Below the pieces are notes generated by a model. It searched no databases. It was given only the letters and a program-made list of their open reading frames with translations, and had not been told where the DNA came from. Below are positions 26,601-38,600 of a stretch of 64,000 bases of DNA, piece by piece; the first letter of the stretch is position 1, and each line of letters opens with the position of its first letter. This DNA comes from Neoarius graeffei (Eukaryota > Chordata > Actinopteri > Siluriformes > Ariidae). The stretch spans positions 63,078,241-63,142,240 of the forward strand of contig NC_083577.1 in assembly GCF_027579695.1 (NCBI RefSeq), in the 5' to 3' direction. Made by a program: the position numbers and the translations under genes.

Positions 26601-29600
26601 GCGCGCAGGAGAGAACAGCCCCATGGAGTCCTCCCCCTTCAAGGACCTGATCCATGCCCTCGCCACGGCCCAACAGAGCCAACACCAGGCGCTGGTCACC
26701 CTCCGGGAAGAACAGGAGCAAAGGTTCGAGGTCCTGGTGCTGGCACAGCAGGAAGATCACCAGGCGTTCCGGCACGTACTCGCGTCGGCGGGGTCCACCA
26801 CCTCCACTGCCGCGGGCCCTTCCCACCTCACCCTAACGAAGATGGGCCTGCACGACGACCCCAAGGCCTTCCTCACTCTCTTTGAGCAGGCAGCAGAGGT
26901 GTGGGGTTGGGCAGTGGAACAGCGCGTGGCACGCCTCCTCCCCCTGCTCACAGGCGAGGCGCAGCTGGCTACACTACAGCTCCCTCCGACAGCTGGCTGG
27001 TCTACGCGGACCTCCGCTGGGCTGTCCTCCAGAGCGTGGGTCGCACCCCGGAGCAGCAGTGGCAGCGCTTCTGCGCGCTGCGCCTGGAGGAGGTCGGCCG
27101 GCCGTTCGCGTTTGGCCAGCAACTCCGGGACGCCTGCCACCAGTGGCTGAGGGCCGACAACTGCGACGCCGAGGAGATCATCGATCTGGTGGCACTGGAG
27201 CAGTTTGTCGCTCGACTTCCAGAAGGAACCATGGAGTGGGTCCAGTGCCATCGCCCGGCGTCGCTGGATAAGGCCACTGAGCTGGCGGAGGACCATATGG
27301 CGGCCGTTCCAATGGCAGGACAGCGTGTCTCCCCTTCTCCCCTCCCCTCTCCCTCACTCTCCCCTTCTGTTCCTCTCACTTGCCCCATTCCCCCACCGCG
27401 GAGGCAGGGGCCGGCTCCACCCCAGCCGGCCCGCTGCACCCGCGGTGTCCTACTGTTTCCTACTTCAGTGTCTGTGTCTCCCCCCCCCCCTCAGGTGAGT
27501 GATATCCGGAACACCGGTGCAGAGAGAGAGCCTGGGTCGGTGTGCTGGCGCTGTAGGGAGCCGGGGCACCTCCAGCATCAGTGCTCGGCGATGGAGGTGG
27601 GCGCGGTGGTCCGGATCCCCGACGCGCCAGGAACTGCCCTCGATCGGGCTGGAGCGTATCGCATACCGGTGAGTATCCAAGGGGATACGTATGAGGCTTT
27701 GGTGGACCCCGGCTGTAATCAGACCTCAATCCACCAAAGCCTGGTGCAAAACGAGGCATTGGGGAGAGCACAATTGGTGAAGGTGTTGTGTGTGTGCACG
27801 GGGATGTTCACAACTACCCTTTGGTGTCAGTCCACATTCTGTTTCGAGGGGAGAAATTTAGAGTCAAGGTGGCGGTTAATCCTCGCCTCACCCACTCGAT
27901 AATTTTGGGGACTGATTGGCCGGGATTTCGGGATTTAATGACGCATTTAGTGAAGAGTGGGTCCTGCCGTAGTTTAGCAAGGGGAGGTCCCGGAGTGGCT
28001 TTGGCGGGAGCAGCTGTCACAACCGTCTACGTCATCACCGCGTCAGAGCGAGGAGCCGCCGGCTCCTCCTCCCTCTCTCAGGGAATCCCTCGCGGATTTT
28101 CCATTAGAGCAATCGTGAGACGAGTCTCTGCAGCATGCGTTTGACCAAGTGAGAGTAATCAATGGTCAAACGCTCCAGCCAAACGCCACCCCATCCTTCC
28201 CCTATTTTTCCATTATTAAGGATAGGTTATACCGAGTGACGCAGGACACTCAATCTAAGGTACAAATAACCCAACTTTTGATCCCAAAGAGCTGCCGGGA
28301 ATTGGTATTCCAGGTGGCTCACCAGAGGTGGGTTGTAACGCACTACATTTACTCCGTTACATTTACTTGAGTAACTTTTTGGATGAATTGTACTTGTAAG
28401 AGTAGTTTTAATACAGCATACTTTTTACTTGAGTATATTTGTGAAGAAGAAGCGGAATATTTGTGAAGAAGAAGCGGTACCAATGTACTCCGTTACATTG
28501 GGCTATATTCTGCTCATTACTCGCTACTTTATTTTTATTTTTATTGATCCGTGCGATGCGTGGTCTGTTTGTTTATGTTTTGTCGAGACTTCCAGCAGGG
28601 GCTCTGTCACATGACAGCATCTCACCGATCACATGTAGCAGCCAGAGCCATAGTGGGAGGAGCTATGGTTTAACTCTGTTTCGCCAATCAAACAGAGCCA
28701 AGCCACCACGTGCGCCCGCACACAAAATTCCCGCAGCAAGACCAGTCCAGGTGGAAAAGCGCATGGAAGCAGAAGAAAAATGGCAGAGACAGCGGCCAAC
28801 GTTTCTCATCAAGCTGAAGAGGCACACCCCTGGCCACACATACAAACCATGTTCACTCTCCAAACAACAAAAAATAATAGTTATGTTATGCGGTGTCACA
28901 TGTGTCTCCCCAAACCAGTGGACGTTTCAGCTTATAAAAACTCAACGCCGAATTTGAGGAAACACATTGCGGTAAGTAGACTATGTGCTTTTGGCTGTCT
29001 TCGTAGGCAGACGTTAGCCCTGTTGTAACATCATAAATAACTGTAAAATACATTGTTTTGTGGAAATGTATTGATGCACTGCGGCCTCAGACAGCAAGAT
29101 AACACACACACACACACACCACAGAACCAAGAAATAAAACTACAAAAAATCTTCCTAACAGTCACTTTTTATTGATGTGAAACCAAAAAATGCTCATGAA
29201 AATAAGGTTGCTTGCCTAATGTCAGCTCCTCAATAGCGTTACAGTTGTACACGGCTCTGGTCAAAAACTGGGAATGGAAGACTGATGAAAACTTACTAAA
29301 TCACAAAACGCGTAACATATCGTTTGTGAAATCTCCATTTTTCAAGCTACTGTATTTGTTGTGGATTAGAGGGATTTGTGAAGACTTTAGGTGTTTTTTT
29401 TCTGTGAGATTTGTTTTATTATTTGTCTACAAGTGCTTGTTCACAAAAGGAAGGGCATTAGCTTTTTAGCTTGACCGCTTGCTAGCAATCCCCACCACCA
29501 CCCAGCCAAGCTGGGCACTGGCAGCTAGTTAGCAACCTTTTTGCTTGTTACGTCCACTTGCTAACTCCTCTGCGAGATGGATCCAGTAAACAACTTTTTG

Positions 29601-32600
29601 GGAGATGAAAGGATTAACATCGTTGATCGCATCTTACAGGATTATTTCCAGTATTTTTCGTATGAGGAGATATTACGTGTGATGTTCAGCTGCTGTTAAA
29701 GCTGAACAGTCACTTCACGGAGTGAATGTGCACACACACACACACACACACACACACAGTGTTATGGTTTATGTGCAGACTGCCTTTTTCTTCTTTTTCT
29801 TTGTAACCTCTACCCATTGTTTTGTCATGTTACTTTGTAAAGATTTAATTAATTAATTAATTAATATTTAATTTATTATTGTTTTCACCTATTCACGGCT
29901 AAAAGGTCACAGCTTCACAGTGCAAAATTGAGAGCCAGCTGCTGTTAAAGCTGAACAGTCACTTCACGGAGTGAACATGCACACACACAGTGTTATGGTT
30001 TATGTGCAGACTGCCTTGAGCTTCTTGTTGTTATTGTTAATACACAGAACTACACACACACACAGTTTATATGTGTGAAATATATATGAAATCTCTGCCT
30101 GTTATGACATCCTGATCAATAAACAAAAGTCACTCAGCAGTTACTCAATACTTGAGTAGTTTTTTCACTTAGTACTTTTTACTCTTACTCAAGTAATTAA
30201 TTGGACGACTACTTTTTACTTGAGTAATATTATTCTAAAGTAACAATACTCTTACTTGAGTACAATTTTTGGCTACTCTACCCACCTCTGCGGCTCACTT
30301 TAATCCCATGGCTGGACACTTAAGGCAGGATAAGACACTATCCCGAATAATGGCCCGGTTCTATTGGCCAGGGATTTGCGGTGATGTCCGTAGGTGGTGT
30401 ACGGCATGCCGCGAATGCCAGTTAGTAAATCCAGCGGCCATTCCAAAAGCGCCTTTGCGCCCTCTACCATTAATCGAGACCCCGTTCGAAAGAATTGGGA
30501 TGGATCTTGTCGGGCCATTAGATCGGTCAACACGAGGGTATCGCTTTATTTTAGTTCTGGTGGACTAGGCAACGCAATATCCGGAAGCAGTGCCGCTTCG
30601 CTATATCTCCGCACGTAGTATTGCGGAAGCGCTCTTCCACATCATCTCCCAAGTCGGAATCCCCAAAGAGATTCTGACTGATCAAGGCACTATGTTCATG
30701 TCACGCACACTGCGGGAACTGTATGGGTTATTGGGAATCAAGCCGATCCGCACCAGCGTTTATCACCCACAAACGGACGGCTTAGTCGAACAGTTTAATC
30801 GCACCCTCAAAAACAAAATTAAAAAATTTGTAAGCAAGGACACACGTAACTGGGATAAATGGCTCGAACCCCTGCTTTTCGCAGTGCGACAGGTCCCACA
30901 AGCCTCCACGGGGTTCTCCCCGTTCGAATTATTCTATGGGCGTAAACCGCGTGCCATCCTAGAGGTGCTGTGGGAAAATTGGGAGGAGGGACCTTCGCAG
31001 TGCAAAAATGAAATTCAATACGTTATTGACCTGCGCGCAAAACTCCACACACTCACAAACCTAACCCAGGAGAATTTGCGGCAGGCTCAAGAACGTCAAG
31101 GCCGCCTGTACAACAGGAGCACGCGCCTTAGGGAATTCACACCGGGAGACAAAGTACTGGTGTTATTGCCCACATCGAGCTCTAAATTAATCACCAGGTG
31201 GCAAGGACCCTTTGAGGTCACACGGCGAGTCGGGGACGTTGACTATGGGGTGAGGCGAACGGACAGGGGCGGGGCGTTACAGGTATACCACCTCAATCTG
31301 TTAAAACGTTGGAGCAAGGAGGTCCCTGTGGCGCTGGTGTCGGTGGTTCCAGAGAAGGTGGAGCTGGGGCCGGAGGTTCAAAAGGGAAAATCGGCATCAC
31401 CCACCACTCCGGTCCCCTGTGGAGCCCACCTCTCCCCGACCCAGCTCGCGGAGGTCGCCCGGTTGCAAACGGAATTTTCTGACGTGTACTTTCCCCTGCC
31501 TGGCTGCACCCACCTCATAGAACACCACATTGAGACGCCCCTGAGGTGGTAGTGTGCAGCCGCCCTTACAGACTGCCCGAACACAAGAAAAAGGTGGTTC
31601 GGGATGAACTCGAGGCCATGCTTGAAATGGGCATTGTCGAGGAGTCCCACAGTGACTGGAGCAGTCCGGTGGTCTTGGTTCCCAAGGCCGACGGGTCGGT
31701 TCGGTTCTGTGTGGACTATAGAAAAGTCAACGCGGTGTCTAAATTTGACGCGTACCCAATGCCTCGTATTGATGAGTTGCTCGATCAACTAGGCACAGCT
31801 CGTTTTTATTCGACACTGGATTTGACAAAGAGATATTGGCAGATCCCCTTGACTCCACGATCCCGAGAGAAAACGGCCTTTTCCACACCTTTTGGCTTAC
31901 ACCAGTTCGTCACACTTCCGTTTGGGCTGTTTGGGGCCCCTGCTACATTCCAGTGGCTTATGGATAGGGTCCTCCGCCCCCACGCCACCTATGTGGCCGC
32001 ATACTTAGATGACTGTGGCAGCGGGGGCGTGGTCAAGCATCGGTCTGTGATGGGAGGGCGGAGTCGGGGAAGGTAAGTGGCAGAATCACTGCACCTGTCG
32101 TTAATGTGTTTGTGTGTCTTCCCCAGTGACCGCACCCTATTTAAGGAGAGAGCGCGAGAGCAGAGGGAGCTCTCTCCCCAACCAGACGACTGATGTGTGT
32201 GCGTGTGTCTGAGTGTATGTGAGAGTGTATATAGAAGCTGAAAAGCTGAATAAAAGAGAGTTTTGTGAACTCAGTTCTGGCCTGCTGTCCTTCTGTGCTC
32301 CACCCACCTACACGAACTGTCACAGTGGTGCTGAAACCCGGGACGAGCACAGAAGAGAACAGCCCCATGGAGTCCTCCCCCTTCGCCGACCTGATCCACG
32401 CCCTCCCCACGACCCAACAGAGCCAGCACCAGGCGCTGCTCGCCCTCCGAAAGGAACAAGAACAATGGTTCGAGGCCCTGGTGCTGGTGCAACAGGAAGA
32501 TCGTCGGGCATTCCGGCACCTCCTCGCGTCGGCGGGGTCCACCATCTCCACCGCCGCGGGCCCTTCCCCCCTCACCCTCATGAAGATGGGCCCGCAGGAT

Positions 32601-35600
32601 GACCCCGAGGCCTTCCTCACGCTCTTTGAGCAGGTAGCAGAGACCTCGAGGTGGTTGGTGGAACAGCACACGGCGCGCCTCCTCCCCCTGCTAACGGGAG
32701 AGGCGCAGCTGGCCGCGCTACAGCTCCCCGCCGACCGCCGGCTGGCCTACGCGGACCTTCGCCGGGCCGTCCTCCAGCGGGTGGGGCGCACCCCCGAGCA
32801 ACAACGTCAGCACTTCCACGCTTTGCGCTTGGAGGAATTGGTATTCCAGGCGGCTCACTTTAATCCCATAGCTGGACACTTAGGGCAGGATGAAACACTA
32901 GCCCGAATAATGTCCCAGTTCTATTGGCCAGGGATTCGCGGCGATGTCCGTATGTGGTGTATGGCGTGCCGCGAATGCCAGTTAGTAAATTCAAGTTTAT
33001 TTGTATAGCGCTTTTAACAATAAACATTGTCGCAAAGCAGCTTTACAGAATTTGAACGACTTAAAACATGAGCTAATTTTATCCCTAATCTATTCCCAAT
33101 GAGCACGCCTGTGGCGACGGTGGCAAGGAAAAACTCCCTCAGATGACATGAGGAAGAAACCTCGAGAGGAACCAGACTCAAAAGGGAACCCATCCTCATT
33201 TGGGCAACAACAGACAGCATGACTATAATATTAACAGTTTTAACATGAAGTCAGTTTCGTTGATGTTATAACTCTTCATTGATGGAAACTTGAGTGCAAA
33301 ACTGTTCATGATAACTGCAGTCCTAAAGTTAGCAAGTCAACTGTAGTCCTCAGCCATAAAAGCATGACTGTAAGAGTCCAGAGCATCCTCCAGGTATAAC
33401 CCTCAACTGTCCTCATGGGGCTGTCCTTCACAGGAGTGATGCGATAAAACTCCGACCAGACACAGGGCACCAGTAAATCTAGTGGCCATTCCAAAAGCGC
33501 CTTTGCGTCCTCTACCATTAATCGAGACCCCGTTTGAAAGAATTGGGATGGATCTCGTCGGGCCATTAGATCGGTCAACACGAGGGTACCGCTTTATATT
33601 AGTTCTGGTGGACTATGCAACGCAATATCCGGAAGCAGTGCCTCTTCGCAATATCTCAGCACACAGTATTGCGGAAGCGCTCTTCCGCGTTATCTCCCGA
33701 GTTGGAATCCCGAGAGAGATTCTGACTAACCAAGGCACCTCGTTTATGTCACGTACACTGAACGAACTGTATGGGTTGTTGGGTATTAAGCCGATCTGCA
33801 CCAGCGTGTATCACCCACAAACGGACGGTTTAGTTGAACGGTTCAATCGCACCCTCAAGAACATAATTAAAAAATTCATAAGTGAGGACGCACGTAATTG
33901 GGATAAATGGCTTGAACCCTTGCTATTTGCAGTGCGAGAGGTCCCCCAAGCCTCCACGGGGTTCTCCCCATTTGAATTGTTATACGGGCGTAAGCCACGC
34001 GGCATTCTAGATGTGCTGTGGGAAAATTGGGAGGAGGGACCTTCACCAAGTAAAAATGAAATCCAATACGTTATTGACCTGCGAGCAAAACTCCACACAC
34101 TCGCGCACCTAACTCAGGAGAATTTGCGGCAGGCCCAAGAACAACAGACCCGCCTGTACGACAAGGGTACGCGCCTTAGGGAGTTTGCACCGGGAGATAA
34201 AGTACTCGTACTGTTGCCCACATCGAGCTCCAAATTGAACGCCAAGTGGCAAGAACCCTTTGAGGTCACACGGCGAGTCGGGGACGTTGACTATGAGGTG
34301 AGGCGAACGGATAGGGGTGGGGCGCTACAGATTTACCACCTCAACCTGCTCAAACTCTGGAACGAGGAGGTCCCCGTGGCGTTGGTGTCGGTGGTTCCGG
34401 AGAAGGCGGAGCTGGGTCCGGAGGTTCAAAAGGGAACATTGGCATCACGTACCTCTCTGGTCCCCTGTGGAGACCACCTCTCCCCGACCCAACTCGCGGA
34501 GGTTGCCCAGTTGCAGACCGAGTTTTCGGACATGTCGTCCCTGCCCGGCCGCACCAACCTCATAGAGCACCACATTGAGACGCCCCCGGGGGTGGTAGTG
34601 CGTAGCCGCCCTTACAGGTTACCCGAGCACAAGAAAAAAGTGGTTCGGGAAGAACTCGAGGCCATGCTCGAAATGGGTATCATCGAGGAGTCCCACAGTG
34701 ACTGGAGCAGCCCGGTGGTCTTGGTACCCAAGGCCGACGGGTCGGTCCGGTTCTGTGTAGACTATAGAAAAGTCAACGCGGTGTCTAAATTCGACGCGTA
34801 CCCAATGCCTCGTATTGATGAGTTGCTCGATCGGCTAGGCACGGCTTGTTTTGACTCGACACTGGATTTAACAAAGGGTTATTGGCAGATCCCCTTGACT
34901 CCATTATCCAGAGAAAAAACAGCCTTTTCCACACCGTTCGGCTTACACCAATTTGTCACACTTCCTTTTGGGCTGTTTGGGGCGCCCGCTACGTTTCAGC
35001 GGCTGATGGATAGGGTCCTCCGCCCCCATGCCACCTATGCGGCCGCCTACCTCGACAATATTATTATCTATAGTAATGACTGGCCGAGGCACCTCGAACA
35101 TCTGAGGGCCGTCCTTCGGTCGCTGAGGCGAGCGGATCTCACAGCCAACCCGAAGAAGTGTGCGATTGGGCGGGTGGAAGTACGGTATCTGGGCTTCCAC
35201 TTGGGCAATGGGCAGGTGCGTCCCCAAATTAACAAGACAGCAGCAATTGCGGCCTGCCCGAGGCCCAAGACCAAAAAGGGGGTGAGACAGTTCCTGGGGC
35301 TGGCTGGCTATTATCGTAGGTTTATACCTAATTATTTGGACGTCACCAGCCCGCTGACTGATCTGACTAAAAAGGGGGAACCAGATCTGGTCCAGTGGAC
35401 GGAGCAATGCCAGCGGGCTTTTTCTAAGGTAAAGGCTGCACTGTGTGGGGGGCCACTTTTACACTCCCCTGACTTTTCTCTCCCCTTTATGTTACAGACA
35501 GATGCGTCGGACAAAGGGCTGGGGGCTGTTTTGTCCCAGGAGGTGGAGGGGGAGGATTGCCCAGTACTGTATATCAGTCGCAAGCTGTCGGTGCATGAGG

Positions 35601-38600
35601 GGCGCTACAGCACCATTGAGAAAGAGTGCCTGGCGATCAAGTGGGCGGTCCTCGCCCTCCGTTACTACCTGCTGGGATGCCCTTTCACCCTCTGTTCGGA
35701 CCACGCACCCCTCCAGTGGCTCCACCACATGAAGGATGCCAACGCGCAGATCACCCGTTGGTATCTGGCACTCCAACCCTTTAACTTCAGGGTGATCCAC
35801 AGGCCGGGGGTGCAGATGGTCGTGGCGGACTTCCTCTCCCGTCAAGGGGGGGGGGGGGGGGAGTCGGCTGCAGGCCGGACGGCTGCCCGGCCTGAGTCGG
35901 GCGGTGGGGGTATGTGGCAGCGGGGGCGTGGTCAAGCATCGGTCTGTGACCGGAGGGCGGAGTCGGGAAAGGTAAGTGGCAGAATCACTGCACCTGTCGT
36001 TAATTAATCTGTTTGTGTGTCTTCCCCAGTGACCGCACCCTATTTAAGGAGAGAGAGCGAGAGCAGAGGGAGCTCTCTCCCCAACCAGACGACTGATGTG
36101 TGTGCGTGTGTCTGAGTGTGTGTGAGAGTGTATATAGAAGCTGAAAAGCTGAATAAAAAAAGAGTTTTGTGAACTCAGTTCTGGCCTGCCATCCTTCTGT
36201 GCTCCACCCACCTACACAAACTGTCACAATGACATTATTATTTATAGTAATGACTGGCCACGGCACCTAAAACACCTGAGGGCCGTCCTGGGGTCGCTGA
36301 GGCGAGCGGGGCTCACAGCCAACCTGAAGAAGTGTGCGATTGGGCGGGTGGAAGTACGGTATCTGGACTTCCACTTGGGCAATGGGCAGGTGCGTCCCCA
36401 AATCAATAAGATGGCAGCGATTGCGGCCTGCCCGAGGCCCAAGACCAAAAAGGGGGTGAGGCAGTTCCTGGGGCTGGCTTTCTCTAAGGTAAAGGCTGCA
36501 CTGTGTGGGGGGCCACTGTTACACTCCCCTGACTTTTCTCTCCCCTTTGTTTTACAGATGGATGCATCGGACAGAGGGCTGTTCTGTCCCAGGAGGTGGA
36601 GGGGGAGGACCATCCAGTGCTGTACATCAGCCGCAAGCTGTCAGTGCGTGAGGGCAGGTACAGCACCATAGAGAAGGAATGCCTCGCCATCAAGTGGGCA
36701 GTTCTCGCCCTCCGCTACTATCTGCTGGGGCGCCCTTTCACCCTCTGGTCGGACCACGCACCCCTGCAGTGGCTCCACCGCATGAAGGATGCCAACGCGT
36801 GGATCACCCGTTGGTATCTGGCACTCCAGCCGTTTAAGTTCAAGGTGGTCCACAGGCCGGGGGCGCAGATGGTTGTGGTGGACTTCTTCTCCCGTCGGGG
36901 GGGGGGGGTCAGCTGCAGGCCGGACACCTGAGTCGGGCGGTGGGGGTATGTGGCAGCGGGGGCATGGTCAAGCGTCGGTCTGTGAATGGAGGGCGGGGTC
37001 AGGGAAGGTAAGTGGCGGAATCACTGCACCTGACGGGAATTAACCTGTGTTTGTGTGTCTTCCCCAGTGACCGCACCCTATAAGAGGAGAGGGAGAGCGG
37101 AGGAAGGGAGCTACTCCCCAACCTGGAGACTTGTGTGCGTGCGTGTGTGTATGTGTAGTTAAGGCTGAAAAGCTAAAATAAACGGGTTTTTGAGAACTCA
37201 GTTCTGGCCTGCCGTGCTTCTGTGCTCCACCCAACTAGAACACTTGCTACACACTGACTGTTAAGTTTCTAACACTAGCGATTTCTTCCAAAAATGCTAA
37301 ATAAACAACACCTCACAGAAAGCTTCACCATATCAATGTTATGTTCATGTGGAGCATCCGCCATACATGGTTCTGTATAAAATGCTACTATAGATAATAT
37401 GATAGTATAAAATATTATAAATAATGTAGCTAATATAGACAGATAGATATAAATACAAGTAAATAAATAGATATAAATACTATAGATAATATAAAATGCT
37501 ACTATACAGTGGTGTTTGAAAGTTTGTGAACCCTTTAGAATTTTCTATATTTCTGCATAAATATGACCTAAAACATCACCAGATTTTCACACGTCCTAAA
37601 AGTAGAGAAAGAGAACCCAGTTAAATAAATGAGACACATATTATACTTGGTCATTTATTTATTGAGGAAAATGATCCAATATTACATATCTGTGAGTGGC
37701 AAAAGTATGTGAACCTCTCGGATTAGCAGTTAATTTGAAGGTGAAATTAGAGTCAGGTGTTTGACATCCCATTGATTGAAATCAGGTGTGAGTGGGCACC
37801 CTGTTTTATTTAAAGAACAGGGATCTATCAAAGTCTGATCTTCACAACACATGTTTGTGGAAGTGTATCATGGCATGAACAAAGGAGATTTCTGAGGATC
37901 TCAAAAAAAGCGTTGTTGATGCTCATCAGGCTGGAAAAGGTTACAAAACCATCTCTAAAGAGTTTGGACTCCACCAATCCACAGTCAGACAGATTGTGTA
38001 CAAATGGAGGAAATTCAAGACCATTGTTACCCTCCCCAGGAGTGGTCGACCAACAAAGATCACTCCAAGAGCAAGGCATGTAATAGTCGGCGAGGATGCA
38101 AAGGGCCCCAGGGTAACTGCTAAGCAACTGAAGGCCTCTCTCACATTGGCTAATGTTAATGTTCATGAGTCCACCATCAGGAGAACACTGAACAACAATG
38201 GTGTGTATGGCAGGGTTGCAAAGAGAAAGCAACTGCTCTCCAAAAAGAACATTGCTGCTCGTCTGCAGTTTGCTAAAGATCATGTGGACAGAAGGCTATT
38301 GGAAAAAATGTTTTGTGGATGGATGAGACCAAAATAGAACTTTTTGGTTTAAATGAGAAGCGTTATGTTTGGAGAAAGGAAAACACTGCATTCCAGCATA
38401 AGAACCTTATCCCATCTGTGAAACATGGTGGTGGTAGTATCATGGTTTGGGCCTGTTTTGCTCCATCTGGGCCAGGACAGCTTGCCATCATTGATGGAAC
38501 AATGAATTCTGAATTATACCAGCGAATTCTAAAGGAAAATGTCAGGACATCTGTCCATGAACTGAAGCTCAAGAGAAGGTGGCTCATGCAGCAAGACAAC

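Larger units (their letters stand above)
28144..31552 (+). pseudogene. Integrase of outer gypsy element, split by a hAT
   Basis: The HHCC zinc domain ([16 protein letters not shown]) is cut by the hAT at 28323-30290. The core retains [15 protein letters not shown] and GLVEQFNRT (catalytic D, D, E). The C-terminus has the GPY/F-like module ([13 protein letters not shown]). A TAG in VD-stop-ATQ (near 30568) and a one-base loss near 31543 break it. Confidence 0.9.
32014..36228 (+). mobile_element. Gmr1-like gypsy element nested in the outer copy
   Basis: LTRs 32014-32324 and 35913-36228; target duplication ATGAC at 32009-32013 and 36229-36233. The site is the codons of the outer RT catalytic YLDD motif. 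Internal region 3.6 kb: gag N-terminal half, part of integrase, a foreign 481-bp insert, then integrase, RT and RNase H in one long frame. Protease and gag C-terminus are deleted. Confidence 0.95.
31546..36948 (+). pseudogene. Reverse transcriptase and RNase H of outer gypsy, split by nested copy
   Basis: RT part 31546-32013 ([19 protein letters not shown] to AAYLDD); resumes at 36234 (IIIYSNDWP) after the nested element. A deletion near 36477 removes about 40 residues after QFLGLA. The RNase H region (36596 onward) is shifted: [27 protein letters not shown]. Ends before a G-rich tract that probably is the polypurine tract. Confidence 0.9.
26281..37251 (+). mobile_element. Gmr1-like Ty3/gypsy retrotransposon (outer element)
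   Basis: LTRs at 26281-26579 and 36949-37251; 5-bp duplication CACTG at 26276-26280 and 37252-37256. Order is gag, protease, integrase, then reverse transcriptase and RNase H. Integrase upstream of RT is the hallmark of the Gmr1 group; other gypsy elements have it downstream. The element lies antisense in slc15a1 intron 10. It is interrupted by a hAT (28323-30290) and by a second family member (32014-36228). The two LTRs differ at roughly a dozen positions. Confidence 0.95.

Noticed and set aside
26575-27439. Minus-strand open frames in GC-rich DNA
   Set aside because: Shadows of gypsy gag on the plus strand; no domain, start context or splice sites. The minus-strand frames near 31378, 32141, 34943 and 35492 are the same.
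28463-28957. 164-codon frame within the hAT as a gene
   Set aside because: It overlaps the BED exon in another frame and has no recognisable domain.
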